Shown here: positions 1-9,241 of the stretch, piece by piece | How the letters are laid out: every line of letters begins with the position of its first letter | Numbering within the stretch: the first letter of the stretch is position 1 | NCBI GenBank assembly: GCA_910575155.1 | Contig: CAJTDX010000018.1 | Coordinates: 1 to 64,000, forward strand | Origin: Lachnospiraceae bacterium | GTDB lineage: Bacteria; Bacillota; Clostridia; Lachnospirales; Lachnospiraceae | Reading direction: 5' to 3' | Length of the DNA: 64,000 bases | Program-made: the position numbers and the translations under genes | The notes under the pieces: model-generated | What the model saw: the letters and a program-made list of their open reading frames with translations, nothing else | Told to the model about the DNA's origin: nothing | The model's database searches: none

Positions 1-491
1 ATGGATAATTGTTACTGGAGATTTCAATTATACCACAGACCAGTGAGGAGTTGTTTTATTTTGTAACAAAAAGAATCCCGTATTTATGTGGGTTCTGGCG
101 TTTCGCAAACGCCTATGGGCAAATAACCGTGAAAGGAACTGGGATAGCAAGCATAACCATCAAAGCCGGGAGGAAGGCCGTATCGGTGCTTGTTAAGGTA
201 AGTCCCAAGGAGGCGTCTTTAAAATCTCTGAGAGCGTCAAACGGCAGGAGGCTAACCGTGAAGTGGGCAAAGGATAAGATGGCAACGGGGTATCAGTTGC
301 AGGTGAGCACGGCTAAGAATTTTAAAAAGAATCTAAAAAAGAAAAATTTGTCAGGGACTTCTTACACTTTCACGAAGTTGAAAACAGGGAAAAAGTATTA
401 TGTAAGAATACGAAGTTATAAGAAATGTGGCATGGAAACATTGTACGGAACATGGAGCAAGGTAAAACAGAGCAACAAAATAAAGAATTAA
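1..491 (+). pseudogene. C-terminal remnant of an Ig-like/fibronectin III surface protein
   Basis: Only the end of a gene is visible. The sequence matching a protein family begins about residue 36 of the ORF, with an Ig-like (Big_2) closing strand (ITVKGTGIASITIKAG). A fibronectin type III-like module follows (LTVKWAKDKMATGYQLQVS, then YYVRIRSYKK) and runs to the stop at 491. Such lysine-rich Ig/Fn3 tails sit at the C-terminus of secreted Lachnospiraceae proteins. The first 35 residues do not look like part of the domain, and no signal peptide or ribosome binding site precedes them. The gene is therefore truncated by the window edge, frameshifted, or both. Downstream, 492-698 holds nothing I can recognise before the IS1634 end. 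Confidence 0.6.
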
Positions 492-834
492 ACCTAGATG
501 ATGAAAGGGATATCTGTTGTGTGGGTATTTCTGGATGTTGGGATTTTAAAAACTGCCATTCAGTTTATATGCTGGATGACTGCTTTTCGTAAATGGTAGA
601 TTTGTTACTCATACAGTGAGGAAAAATAAATATTTGCGCAACGGAAATGGAAGAATTTTTAAGGTAATGTAAATTGAGGATGTAAAAAATCTTGGTTCTT
701 TGTCAAGTTAGTTGAATTATCCATCTTTCTATGTCATAATTCTGTCTTTGACAGTTAGTAGATTAAACAATCGCTGTATTCCTTGTATTTTCTGGGCTAC
801 AGCGATTATTGTCGTTGTTATGAATTATAGTAAT

Positions 835-2562
835 TTATTCTTTCCCTTTACTTTTTTTCTGAATGGTTCTCATGCTGCTTTTGGTTATGAATTGATAATC
901 CGTTCGGAAACCACAGACTTCATGGAGCGCATCCGTGATAAGCTCCCGCCTGTATAGTGGGATAAATCCCTGTTCCTGTATTTCGGCGAAATTTATTGCT
1001 TTTAGCGTATCTAATACTTCTTTGCAGGTATACTTATAATCCAGTTTTTTCTCAAGAAAACGGTAGAGTGTTAATGCGAGAAAACAAATCAGAAAATGTG
1101 CTTTGATCCGGTTTTCATCCTGTAAATAAACCGGCCTTGCACAAAAATCTGTTTTCATGATCCGGAAACATTCCTCGATCTGCCATCTGCCCTCACTTAC
1201 TTTTAGGATATCACTGACCTCATCATCCAAAAGGTCTGTGCATACTGCATAGAGTCCGTCGTACCCAGCTTCGTCAGAAATCTTCTTTTCATCCAGATAA
1301 TGTTGGATATCAGCCGCTTCCCCTTCTTCTGTAACTGCTGTTTTTCCAATAAAACGGGCCGGGTCATTGGGATTTTTCCGGTTTTTTTTGGACTTCCCTG
1401 AATCCAGCATCTTCTGTGCCCTCTCTACCTGTTTGTCACGGATCGATTTCTGATAAAGGGCATATTTAGGGGAATACGTAATGATCAGGCGCTGATGCAG
1501 TTTCTTTGTGGTATAGGGTTCGTCTTTGTAATAAAGCCCTTTGTCATCCGCAGAAAGCTTTGTGATATCGACAGGGGTATCATCAGATATTCTTTTAAAG
1601 CCCTGCGGATTTAAAGCCCATTCTTTTTCTTCTTTCTTCAGCTTTTTGATGGACTGCGTTACGATATAAGCTCGTTCTCCCATGTGATTGTATTCCCTGA
1701 TGGATTCAGAACCCAGTCCGGCATCACTGCAATAAATGAATTTCTGGCATCCGAAATCCCCAAGGACTTTCTTTTCTAATGGCTTTAGGGATGTCTGTTC
1801 ATTTGCATTTCCCGGAAAGAGTGAGAAAGCAAGGGGGATTCCATCCCCGTCCATAAACAGCCCCATTTGAATGATAGGGTTTGGTCTGTGTTCTTTACTT
1901 TTTCCGTATTTTTTGGCGCCCTCTTCCTGTTCAATTTCGAAGTAATAATTCGAGCAGTCATAATAAAGGATCTTGTCATTTCTCTTTCCAAGATAATAGC
2001 TGTTTTTATAGACTTCTGCCTGGATGAGGTCACATTCAGCGCCAAGGACATCCAATGCCCGGTACACATCATGGAGTTCGTAAGAAGGTTTCTCTAAAAA
2101 CGCAGATGCTGCCTTGTAAGAAGAACGCTTGCTGCAAGGCTCCAAAATCCTTGTGTAGATCAAGTCAGACAGGATTGCGTTGATATCATACTTGAAATGA
2201 TATTTCTGTTTTAACTTCCGGCAGATCTTATTCATTTGCAGCTGATAATAAACGGATTGGAGAAAAAGATAGCCGCCGCGGAAGAAGGCCTGTTTCCCAT
2301 AATCTAATTGCTTGTCAGCGTGGAATGGGATCAATACTGTTTTTGCTTGTTTTTCCTTTTTATATTTTTCAGTTTCTATTTTCGCTTCATTTCTTGCCCA
2401 TGCAACAACATCATCTCTTGTAGGGCCATGCTCGGGAAGAAGTTGTTCTAAAGTTCCCAGCTTGCGGACAATTGTAGAAGTAGTGCTTCCATTTGCTTTT
2501 ACATAAGATTTGCAGATATAAAAAGACTCTGTATTTTTAGATTTTGTTATGTGAAGATTCAT
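835..2562 (-). CDS. IS1634-family transposase (DDE, IS4-like)
   Basis: A 575-residue DDE transposase of the IS1634 family, which moves DNA by cut-and-paste. Residues 1-50 are the typical N-terminus (TKSKNTESFYICKSY, then VRKLGTLEQLL). The first catalytic Asp is in ILYYDCSNYYFE, the second in FIYCSDAGLGSE, and the Glu sits in RWQIEECFRIMK, which fits the IS4-superfamily R-x3-E-x6-K signature. Length is normal for the family and the frame is open, so it may be active. The start at 2562 has a GGAGGG-type site 7 nt upstream. A diverged homologue lies at 11525-13132 on the same strand. Confidence 0.9.
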   Translation of the reverse strand: MNLHITKSKNTESFYICKSYVKANGSTTSTIVRKLGTLEQLLPEHGPTRDDVVAWARNEAKIETEKYKKEKQAKTVLIPFHADKQLDYGKQAFFRGGYLFLQSVYYQLQMNKICRKLKQKYHFKYDINAILSDLIYTRILEPCSKRSSYKAASAFLEKPSYELHDVYRALDVLGAECDLIQAEVYKNSYYLGKRNDKILYYDCSNYYFEIEQEEGAKKYGKSKEHRPNPIIQMGLFMDGDGIPLAFSLFPGNANEQTSLKPLEKKVLGDFGCQKFIYCSDAGLGSESIREYNHMGERAYIVTQSIKKLKKEEKEWALNPQGFKRISDDTPVDITKLSADDKGLYYKDEPYTTKKLHQRLIITYSPKYALYQKSIRDKQVERAQKMLDSGKSKKNRKNPNDPARFIGKTAVTEEGEAADIQHYLDEKKISDEAGYDGLYAVCTDLLDDEVSDILKVSEGRWQIEECFRIMKTDFCARPVYLQDENRIKAHFLICFLALTLYRFLEKKLDYKYTCKEVLDTLKAINFAEIQEQGFIPLYRRELITDALHEVCGFRTDYQFITKSSMRTIQKKSKGKE

Positions 2563-2636
2563 GTATCATCCCTCCTTCTGTTATTATACCATACAATAAC
2601 ATAAAATAACATATATAAAAACAAATAAACTGACAC

Positions 2637-2663
2637 AAAAAAAGCAGGTTTTGTGCTACCTGC
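2637..2663 (-). terminator. Minus-strand terminator upstream of the IS1634 transposase
   Basis: Read on the minus strand, GCAGGT-agcacaaa-ACCTGC (6-bp stem) is followed by seven T. It lies inside the IS end and upstream of the transposase start. Many insertion sequences carry such a site to block read-through transcription of the transposase from neighbouring promoters; that role is inferred. Confidence 0.55.
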
Positions 2664-2693
2664 GAGTACTTTTTGGATTATTCAATTGTCAAA

Positions 2694-2930
2694 CTCCCGC
2701 GGAAACTCAAGTCTTTTTAAAAAACGTTTTACTTCTTTCATAACGACAACGATTTCATCATCATGATTCCCAGCGGCTTTTTCCATCTGCTTCTTCACTT
2801 TCATATCCGCAATCAGCTGTTACACTTTGATAACAGAAGCCTGAGTTCTCTTTCATTGTCTTTAAAAAGGAAGCAATATCCAGACATCATTCCGGTCCTA
2901 AAAAATATCTGTTGCGTATTATGGTAATTT
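2694..2930 (-). pseudogene. Decayed IS1182-type transposase fragment
   Basis: On the minus strand one frame reads ASFLKTMKENSGFCYQS followed by VTADCGYESEE, which resembles the region around the second catalytic Asp in IS1182-type transposases (...PFL..MKE... then ADAGYESEEN). The frame then breaks. A second frame reads MKVKKQMEKAAGNHDDEIV onward to a stop that overlaps the IS1634 terminal repeat. No full domain or start can be reconstructed. IS1634 appears to have inserted into or beside this older remnant. The match rests on about 25 residues. Confidence 0.4.
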
Positions 2931-2967
2931 TATTATACAAAAAAGACCTGATTGTACAAAGGCTGTA

Positions 2968-2996
2968 TTGAAAGTCATAAGATTTGATGGTATAAT
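2968..2996 (+). promoter_or_regulatory. Promoter upstream of pyrE
   Basis: TTGAAA (2968-2973), a 17-bp spacer and TATAAT (2991-2996) form a near-consensus sigma-A promoter 175 bp upstream of pyrE. The long leader contains a small dyad (GGTAT...ATACC near 3021-3040). I see no clear PyrR-type attenuator. Confidence 0.6.
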
Positions 2997-3170
2997 ATCG
3001 AAAGAATTACACAGCCCGAGGGGTATCAGAGGCTATACCATATTGCAAATCAATAATGGAATACTGAAAATATATGGATCCAGTGCAAAATATTATACTG
3101 TTAGATAACGAAAACAATAGAAGCGTGACAATAAAAGTGAGACAATGAACAGCAAGGAGAAGCAAAATAC

Positions 3171-3845
3171 ATGGAAAGTTATAAGAAAGAATTTATTGAA
3201 TTTATGGTGGACTGCCAGGTACTGAAATTTGGCGAGTTTGTATTGAAAAGCGGAAGGAAATCTCCCTTTTTCATGAACGCAGGAGCGTATGTGACAGGCG
3301 CGCAGCTCACAAAACTGGGAGAATATTATGCCAGAGCGATTCATGAGCATTATGGAGACGATTTTGACGTACTCTTTGGCCCGGCGTACAAGGGTATTCC
3401 TCTGAGCGTCGCCGCCGTCATGGCGTACAGCAGACTGTATGGAAAAGAGATCCGTTACTGCTCCAACCGCAAGGAGATCAAAGACCACGGCGATGCGGGC
3501 ATTCTTCTGGGAAGCAGGGTCAAAGACGGCGATAAAGTGGTAATCATTGAAGACGTGACCACTTCCGGAAAATCAATGGAAGAGACAGTGCCCATCATCC
3601 GCGCCCAGGCAGATATTGAGATTAAGGGACTGATGGTATCTTTAAACCGTATGGAGCGGGGCAAGGGAGAACAGAGCGCATTAGAAGAGATCAAAGAATT
3701 ATACGGGTTCGACGCCAACGCCATTGTGACGATGGCGGACGTGACAGAATATTTGTATAATAAGCCATATAAAGGAAATATATATATTAATGATGAGATG
3801 AAAGCAGCAATTGACCGTTACTACGAAGCGTATGGGGCAAAATAG
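3171..3845 (+). CDS. pyrE: Orotate phosphoribosyltransferase
   Basis: Converts orotate and PRPP to orotidine 5'-monophosphate in cytosolic pyrimidine synthesis. At 224 residues it has the length of the Clostridia-type enzyme. The PRPP-binding motif VVIIEDVTTSGKS lies near residues 123-135, and the flexible-loop region with YCSNRKEIKDHGD precedes it. The start follows AAGGAGAAGCAAAATAC with good spacing. The other pyrimidine genes are absent here, so this is a stand-alone copy with its own promoter. A 50-residue membrane protein follows 9 nt downstream. Confidence 0.95.
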   Translation: MESYKKEFIEFMVDCQVLKFGEFVLKSGRKSPFFMNAGAYVTGAQLTKLGEYYARAIHEHYGDDFDVLFGPAYKGIPLSVAAVMAYSRLYGKEIRYCSNRKEIKDHGDAGILLGSRVKDGDKVVIIEDVTTSGKSMEETVPIIRAQADIEIKGLMVSLNRMERGKGEQSALEEIKELYGFDANAIVTMADVTEYLYNKPYKGNIYINDEMKAAIDRYYEAYGAK

Positions 3846-3854
3846 GAGATCGTT

Positions 3855-4007
3855 ATGAATGAGAAAACATATAAGACTATGACGGCGGCGGGCGCCGGAA
3901 ATATTGCCATTGGCATTGTTATGCTGGCGGCGGGCATTACATGCGGGATACTTGCAATTATTATTGGTGCAAAAATGTTGAAAAGAAAATCAGATATTAT
4001 TTTTTAA
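3855..4007 (+). CDS. Small membrane protein (50 aa), unknown function
   Basis: Too short for the ORF track. ATG at 3855 lies 4 nt after an AGGAG-like sequence (aataGGAGatcgtt) that overlaps the pyrE stop, and the frame stays open for 50 codons. The protein is MNEKTYKTMTAAGAGNIAIG followed by a hydrophobic Gly/Ala/Ile-rich stretch (about residues 14-41) and a basic tail (KMLKRKSD), so one or two membrane passes with a positive C-terminus are likely. It sits between pyrE and the VanZ-like gene and probably belongs to that small membrane-protein operon. I do not recognise a family. Confidence 0.55.
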   Translation: MNEKTYKTMTAAGAGNIAIGIVMLAAGITCGILAIIIGAKMLKRKSDIIF

Positions 4008-4018
4008 GGGTTGGAAAA

Positions 4019-4498
4019 TTGAAAAAAGATTACACAAAAATACTCCGGATATGCAGTAAGCTCATGTTCGGAGTCTATATTATTTGTCTGACGTATTTTC
4101 TGTTCTTTGCAGAAAGCACCGGACGTACCTTTGAGAGCAGATCTTACCACTATAATCTGGAATTGTTTAAGGAAATCGGGCGTTTTATCAAATACCGCCA
4201 TGTTCTGGGAACCAAAGCGGTATTATTAAATCTAGTGGGAAATATTGTGGCCTTTTTCCCCTTTGGATTTTTTCTGCCCATCCTGCACAGGAAATGCAGA
4301 TCTTTTTTTTACACGGTATTCTTTAGTTTTGAATTCAGTCTGATGGTAGAGACAATCCAGTTGGTATCTAAGGTAGGAAGCTTTGATGTGGACGACCTTC
4401 TTTTAAATACCCTTGGAGGAGCTTTGGGATGTCTGATTTTTTACTGGATGAACCGAATGAGGAGAACATATGAGAAGAAAGAAAAAGAACGTTTATAA
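4019..4498 (+). CDS. VanZ-like family membrane protein
   Basis: About 159 residues with several membrane segments and VanZ-family motifs: NLVGNIVAFFPFGFFLP, then ETIQL and FDVDDLLLNTLGG. VanZ gives low-level teicoplanin resistance in Tn1546, but most family members are of unknown role. The track starts at 3941, which would overlap the 50-residue ORF by 67 nt. A TTG at 4019, 8 nt after AAGGG, gives the sequence LKKDYTKILRICSKL and a normal VanZ N-terminus, so I chose it; ATG 4063 is a further option. It overlaps the next gene by 29 nt. It is 16 kb from the vanG cluster and probably unrelated to it. Confidence 0.8.
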   Translation: MKKDYTKILRICSKLMFGVYIICLTYFLFFAESTGRTFESRSYHYNLELFKEIGRFIKYRHVLGTKAVLLNLVGNIVAFFPFGFFLPILHRKCRSFFYTVFFSFEFSLMVETIQLVSKVGSFDVDDLLLNTLGGALGCLIFYWMNRMRRTYEKKEKERL

Positions 4499-4793
4499 GT
4501 TTGCGCATAAAAAACATTCCACAAAGGGCAAAGTTTCTCTGGGACTTGCGGTTTTATCCCTTTTGTCTGGAATTGCAATGATTGTGTATTCTATAGAGAG
4601 CAACGGACAGGCGAACGTCTATGTGGGCAGCGGCGGTCTGCTGGCGCTGATTCTTACGGCGGTGTCCTTTCTTTTGGGACTCTCCAGCCTGAAGGGAGAA
4701 GATTATAAACTGTTTTCCATACTGGGCAGCGTCAGTTCGGGACTGATGCTTGCAGGCTGGGTGTCAGTTTATGTATTAGGATTTTATATTTAA
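4470..4793 (+). CDS. DUF6142-family small membrane protein
   Basis: The 107 residues have a basic N-terminus (MRRKKKNVYKFAHKKH) and three predicted membrane segments at about residues 22-42, 52-72 and 82-105. The pattern KGKVSLGLAVLSLLSGIAM followed by SFLLGLSSLK is what I recognise as DUF6142, a Clostridia family without known function. It overlaps the VanZ-like gene by 29 nt and ends 19 nt before the aminopeptidase gene, so the group is probably co-transcribed. Recognition of the DUF is from memory. Confidence 0.65.
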   Translation: MRRKKKNVYKFAHKKHSTKGKVSLGLAVLSLLSGIAMIVYSIESNGQANVYVGSGGLLALILTAVSFLLGLSSLKGEDYKLFSILGSVSSGLMLAGWVSVYVLGFYI

Positions 4794-4812
4794 AAGAAAA
4801 TGAGGTTACAGG

Positions 4813-6885
4813 ATGTCTTATCAGGAATTTTGGAAGCCGTACCGCGAGGAGACGGAGGAACGTTTTTCGCTGGTCGTAAAGCGGCTTGAACAGATGGAAA
4901 CGGAAGAAACCGCAGCATATCCTTATCGGACGTATTTCAGACATGCAGCGTCCTTTTTGAGAAAGCTTTGCAGTCTGGAGGAACAGAGTTATCAGGGAGA
5001 TCTGCAGCATAAGAGCCTGGAGGAACTGCAGCGGCTAAACAGAGAACTGTATGAAGAAATTCTGCCGGAGCATTATGCAGACAGCTTTGCAAATCCGTCT
5101 TTTGCGGCGGCGCAGTTAGGAGAAGATTACGGCAGGCTTTTGGGAATGCTCTATGCGGATCTTCGTTCCCTGATTCCTTACGCTTTTGAGGGAAGAATTT
5201 ATGAATTAACCATTTTTGGAGAGCTTTTGATAGAGATTTACAACTGCTTTGAACAGGAAAAAGAGCCGCAGACAGAAGAAATCCGCCGCATTATTTACTG
5301 GTTTTATCACGACTATGGAGAGATTTTTACAGAAATCAGCGTCTTGTCTCAGAGCAGTCCGGAGATGGATTTTTATGTGAGAATTATCATGGACAGCGAT
5401 TTGTCCGACCTGCGCTATCTTTATCGCTATGGTTTTTATATTTCCGAAAATGAGCGAAAAATTGCAGAATTTTTAAACCAGATGCCAGAACGGGAAATTC
5501 AGGCGATGGCGGACACGTATACGGAAGGGTACCGCATTGGATTTGAAGTGACCGGCAAAGATTTATCGAAAAAGAAATACGTGGATCTGCGCTATCCGGT
5601 GGGATTTGAGCGGATGATGCGCGCTGCGGTAAAGAATTTTCAGAAGATGGGACTGCAGCCTGTGGTGTCAAGAAATGGTGAAATCTCATTTTCCGGAAGG
5701 GGAAATGGGAATCGCTCAGTGGAGAGTGTTTCTCCCAACCGCCAGTATGAATATGACCACAAATCTGACCGGGCGGCATATCTGGACAAGGCTTTGGTGG
5801 AACGCAGGCTGGAGGCGCTGCGGACAGCTTATGAAAACTGCAAAGAGAGGGCGGCGTGGTATGCAGGACCTGCCGTGGTGGAAACTTTTGGACAGGAAGG
5901 GTTTGAACCAAAGAACTGCCCCTTTGCTTACCAGTTTCATGAGAAACAGCAGAAATTAAATGTTTATTGGGCAAATCAGTCTATGCAGATTACCAACAAT
6001 TATATCAGAGGCGAAGAACGCAGCTTTACGATTATTGCTTATCCGATACCGGAGATCGGCGCGCAGTTTGAGGAAATTTTTGCAAAGACGGTAGAGGTCA
6101 ATACCCTGGATTACAGACAGTATCAGCAGATGCAGCAGAACATAATTGATATCCTGGATCAGGGAGAATCTGTGCATGTTACCGGAAAAGGAAAAAATAC
6201 CACGGACTTGAGGATCGCGTTCTGCCAGTTGCAGAATCCTGAGAAAGAAACGATTTTTGAAAACTGCGTGGCAGACGTCAATATTCCCGTAGGAGAAGTT
6301 TTTACCTCTCCGGCGCTCAAAGGAACCAACGGCCATCTTCATGTGACAGAAGTATATCTGAACGGACTTAAGTATCTTGATTTGGAACTGGATTTTAAAG
6401 ACGGCATGATAAGCGCTTATTCCTGTAAGAATTTTGAAACGGAAGAAGAAAACCAGGCGTTTGTCAGAGAAAATATCCTCAGGCATCATGATACGCTCCC
6501 TATGGGAGAATTTGCGATCGGAACCAACACCACGGCATACAGAATGGGGCTTGATTACGGGATTCAGAGCAAACTGCCAATTTTGATTGCAGAGAAGACA
6601 GGTCCGCATTTTGCAGTGGGAGATACCTGTTATAGCAGGGCGGAAGATACGCCCGTGTTCAATCCGGACGGCAAAGAGATTGTGGCGAGGGAAAATGAGA
6701 TTTCAAGGCTTCGCAAAGAAGACAGCCAGAACGCGTATTTTAATTGTCATACGGATATTACCATTCCCTATGATGAACTGGATGCGATAACCGTATTGCG
6801 AAAGGATGGGAGCAGCGTGGATGTGATCCGCGACGGAAAATTTGCAGTACCGGGAACAGAAGCGTTAAACCAGCCCTTGCTGTAA
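4813..6885 (+). CDS. M29-family aminopeptidase with long N-terminal extension
   Basis: A cytosolic metallo-aminopeptidase that removes N-terminal residues from peptides. The M29 domain fills about residues 370-690. Candidate metal ligands and active-site residues are all present: GEVFTSPALKGTNGHLHV, MGEFAIGTNTTAY, EKTGPHFAVGD and CHTDITIPYDEL, matching the Glu/Glu/His/His-x-Asp pattern of AmpS/PepS enzymes. The first 370 residues are not part of the usual ~400-residue enzyme; they are acidic and helical with no motif I know. Residues 295-305 contain a Gly/Ser-rich stretch that could be the linker. It ends the pyrE-downstream group; purE has its own promoter. Confidence 0.85.
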   Translation: MSYQEFWKPYREETEERFSLVVKRLEQMETEETAAYPYRTYFRHAASFLRKLCSLEEQSYQGDLQHKSLEELQRLNRELYEEILPEHYADSFANPSFAAAQLGEDYGRLLGMLYADLRSLIPYAFEGRIYELTIFGELLIEIYNCFEQEKEPQTEEIRRIIYWFYHDYGEIFTEISVLSQSSPEMDFYVRIIMDSDLSDLRYLYRYGFYISENERKIAEFLNQMPEREIQAMADTYTEGYRIGFEVTGKDLSKKKYVDLRYPVGFERMMRAAVKNFQKMGLQPVVSRNGEISFSGRGNGNRSVESVSPNRQYEYDHKSDRAAYLDKALVERRLEALRTAYENCKERAAWYAGPAVVETFGQEGFEPKNCPFAYQFHEKQQKLNVYWANQSMQITNNYIRGEERSFTIIAYPIPEIGAQFEEIFAKTVEVNTLDYRQYQQMQQNIIDILDQGESVHVTGKGKNTTDLRIAFCQLQNPEKETIFENCVADVNIPVGEVFTSPALKGTNGHLHVTEVYLNGLKYLDLELDFKDGMISAYSCKNFETEEENQAFVRENILRHHDTLPMGEFAIGTNTTAYRMGLDYGIQSKLPILIAEKTGPHFAVGDTCYSRAEDTPVFNPDGKEIVARENEISRLRKEDSQNAYFNCHTDITIPYDELDAITVLRKDGSSVDVIRDGKFAVPGTEALNQPLL

Positions 6886-6898
6886 ATGGAAAATGTCT

Positions 6899-6926
6899 TT
6901 GAATTTCGCTTATATTATGCTAAAAT
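6899..6926 (+). promoter_or_regulatory. Promoter of the purE-M-N-D group
   Basis: TTGAAT (6899-6904), a 16-bp spacer and TAAAAT (6921-6926) lie 50 bp upstream of purE. No purine riboswitch or PurR box is visible in the short leader. Confidence 0.45.
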
Positions 6927-6975
6927 GTGTGCAGAAACATTAAGACATTAAGATAAGAGAAAAGGAGATTTTATA

Positions 6976-7476
6976 ATGGCAAAAATAGGAATAGTTATGG
7001 GCAGCGATTCAGATATGCCTGTGATGGCAAAAGCGGCGGATCTTCTGGAGGAATTGGGCATTGAATATGAAATGACCATTATTTCTGCCCACAGGGAGCC
7101 GGATGTATTTTTTGAATATGCAAAATCAGCAGAGCAAAAGGGATTTAAGGTGATTATTGCAGGCGCAGGTATGGCGGCGCATCTGCCGGGAATGTGCGCG
7201 GCAATTTTCCCCATGCCGGTAATCGGTATTCCTATGCATACAACTTCACTGGGAGGAAGAGATTCTTTGTATTCTATTGTGCAGATGCCTTCCGGGATTC
7301 CCGTTGCCACAGTGGCAATCAACGGAGGCGCCAACGCAGCCCTTCTGGCGGCGAAAATCCTTGCCACAAGCGATGAAAAACTTCTTGAGAAGTTAAAAGA
7401 TTATTCCACAAAATTAAAAGAACAGGTGCAGGCTAAGGATGCGAAATTGCAGGAAGTGGGATATCAGAATTATTAA
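6976..7476 (+). CDS. purE: N5-carboxyaminoimidazole ribonucleotide mutase
   Basis: Class I PurE, which moves the carboxyl group of N5-CAIR to form CAIR in purine synthesis. Visible motifs are GIVMGSDSDMPVM at the N-terminus, IISAHREPD around residue 36 (the SAHR active-site motif), and AGAGMAAHLPGM in the middle. The length of 166 residues is normal. The start follows AAAGGAG with proper spacing. It heads the cluster purE-purM-purN-purD. No purK is seen next to it, so the N5-CAIR donor gene must be elsewhere. Confidence 0.96.
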   Translation: MAKIGIVMGSDSDMPVMAKAADLLEELGIEYEMTIISAHREPDVFFEYAKSAEQKGFKVIIAGAGMAAHLPGMCAAIFPMPVIGIPMHTTSLGGRDSLYSIVQMPSGIPVATVAINGGANAALLAAKILATSDEKLLEKLKDYSTKLKEQVQAKDAKLQEVGYQNY

Positions 7477-7521
7477 TGATTGTCTGCTACAGGATGTTCA
7501 GATAAATTTAGGAGGATTACA

Positions 7522-8547
7522 ATGGATTACAAGAATGCAGGTGTTGATATTGAAGCGGGCTATAAATCAGTGGAGCTGATGAAAAAGCATGTGCAGCAGA
7601 CCATGAGGCCGGAGGTACTTACCAATCTGGGAGGATTTTCCGGCGCCTTTTCTATGGAAAAATTTAAAAACATGGAGAAGCCGGTTCTGGTGTCCGGAAC
7701 GGACGGCGTGGGGACGAAACTAAAGCTTGCCTTTTTACTGGATAAGCATAACACAATCGGTATTGACTGTGTGGCAATGTGCGTCAACGATATTGCCTGT
7801 GCGGGCGGGGAACCGCTGTTTTTCCTGGATTATATTGCCTGCGGCAAGAATTATCCGGAGAAGATTGCAGAGATTGTAAGCGGTGTGGCAGAGGGATGTA
7901 TGCAGAGCAGCGCCGCGCTGATTGGCGGGGAAACGGCGGAGATGCCGGGCTTTTATCCCGAAGACGAGTACGACCTTGCCGGGTTTGCGGTAGGCGTGGT
8001 GGATGAGAAGGATATTATCACTGGCGCAGATTTAAAGGGAGGAGACGTGCTGATTGGCATAGCAAGTTCCGGTGTGCATTCCAATGGATTTTCTCTGGTG
8101 CGCAAGATATTTAAAATGGATAAAGAAACCTTGCATACATACCATGAGGAACTGGGGAAGACGCTGGGCGAGGCTTTGCTGGAGCCAACCAGAATTTATG
8201 TGAAGGCGCTGCGTTCCATTAAGGAAGCGGGAGTGCGTATTTTGGCCTGCAGCCACATCACAGGCGGCGGCTTTTATGAAAATGTGCCAAGAATGCTGCC
8301 GGAGGGAATCCATGCAGTAATTGAGAAAAACAGTTACGAGGTTCCCGCAATTTTTAAAATGATGGCAAGAGAAGGACAAGTAGAAGAACAAATGATGTAC
8401 AATACGTATAACATGGGAATCGGCATGGCGCTGGGCGTAAATCCGGCGGACGTGGATAAGACCATGGAGGCCATCAGGGCAGCGGGTGAAACGGCTTATG
8501 TAATCGGCAGGACAGAGGATGGAGAAAAAGGAGTAACCTTATGTTAA
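7522..8547 (+). CDS. purM: Phosphoribosylformylglycinamidine cyclo-ligase (AIR synthetase)
   Basis: Makes aminoimidazole ribonucleotide from FGAM with ATP. The 341-residue product carries the family N-terminus ([18 protein letters not shown]), [14 protein letters not shown], and the ATP/metal region [18 protein letters not shown], followed by [11 protein letters not shown]. The ORF track begins at TTG 7480; ATG 7522, directly after TTTAGGAGGATTACA, gives the family N-terminus and is preferred. The last codons overlap purN by 7 nt (ATGTTAA), which points to translational coupling. Confidence 0.96.
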   Translation: MDYKNAGVDIEAGYKSVELMKKHVQQTMRPEVLTNLGGFSGAFSMEKFKNMEKPVLVSGTDGVGTKLKLAFLLDKHNTIGIDCVAMCVNDIACAGGEPLFFLDYIACGKNYPEKIAEIVSGVAEGCMQSSAALIGGETAEMPGFYPEDEYDLAGFAVGVVDEKDIITGADLKGGDVLIGIASSGVHSNGFSLVRKIFKMDKETLHTYHEELGKTLGEALLEPTRIYVKALRSIKEAGVRILACSHITGGGFYENVPRMLPEGIHAVIEKNSYEVPAIFKMMAREGQVEEQMMYNTYNMGIGMALGVNPADVDKTMEAIRAAGETAYVIGRTEDGEKGVTLC

Positions 8548-9176
8548 AAATTGTTGTCTGCGTGTCTGGCGGAGGCACCAACCTGCAGGCGGTGATAGAC
8601 GCCATTGCCAGAGGAAGCATTACCAATGCCAGGATTGAGGCTGTCATCAGCAATAATCCAGGCGCCTATGCGCTGAAGCGCGCGGAGGAGCATGGCATTG
8701 CGAATGTCTGCATTTCTCCAAAGCAGTTTGAAACCCGCGGACTTTTTAATCAGGCGTTTTTGGAAAAAGTCAGCAGTTATCAGCCGGATTTGATTGTACT
8801 TGCCGGATTCCTGGTAGTAATACCGGAAATTATGATCAGAGAATACCAGAACCGCATTATCAATATTCATCCGTCGCTGATTCCATCGTTTTGCGGAACG
8901 GGGTATTACGGCCTGAAGGTGCATGAGGGCGTGTTAAAACGGGGCGTGAAAGTGACGGGCGCGACCGTTCATTTTGTGGATGAAGGTACCGATACCGGCC
9001 CGATTATTCTGCAAAAGCCAGTACTGGTGGAAGAAGGAGACACACCGGAGTTATTGCAGAGGCGCGTGATGGAACAGGCGGAATGGAGCATCCTTCCCCA
9101 GGCCATTGATCTCATTGCCAACGGGAAAGTCACTGTGACGGAGGGAAGAACGGTCATTGACTGGAAAAAAGCATAA
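8541..9176 (+). CDS. purN: Phosphoribosylglycinamide formyltransferase 1
   Basis: Transfers the formyl group of 10-formyl-THF to GAR. The N-terminal [13 protein letters not shown] is the substrate-phosphate loop. The catalytic Asn, His and Asp lie in [11 protein letters not shown] and [11 protein letters not shown]. At 211 residues the length is standard. It overlaps purM by 7 nt, and purD begins 65 nt later. Confidence 0.95.
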   Translation: MLKIVVCVSGGGTNLQAVIDAIARGSITNARIEAVISNNPGAYALKRAEEHGIANVCISPKQFETRGLFNQAFLEKVSSYQPDLIVLAGFLVVIPEIMIREYQNRIINIHPSLIPSFCGTGYYGLKVHEGVLKRGVKVTGATVHFVDEGTDTGPIILQKPVLVEEGDTPELLQRRVMEQAEWSILPQAIDLIANGKVTVTEGRTVIDWKKA

Positions 9177-9241
9177 AAGCAGTTTTCAACATACTTACGA
9201 ACTGCGTGTTTGCGGGGAAATACATAGATGTGGAGGATAAT

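Larger units (their letters stand above)
699..2693 (-). mobile_element. IS1634-family insertion sequence, copy 1
   Basis: The element consists of one transposase gene and putative terminal inverted repeats. The left end reads TTTGTCAAgttagTTGAATTATCCA (699-723, split here by a 5-nt insertion in lower case). The reverse complement of 2674-2693 reads TTTGACAATTGAATAATCCA. These agree except for the 5-nt insertion and two bases, so I place the ends there by inference. No target-site duplication was confirmed. Between the transposase start and the right end lies a minus-strand hairpin plus T-run that could block outside transcription. Confidence 0.6.

Noticed and set aside
4019-4498. VanZ-like gene as part of the van resistance cluster
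   Set aside because: It lies 16 kb from vanR-S-G-T in a different operon with DUF6142; VanZ-like proteins are common outside resistance loci.
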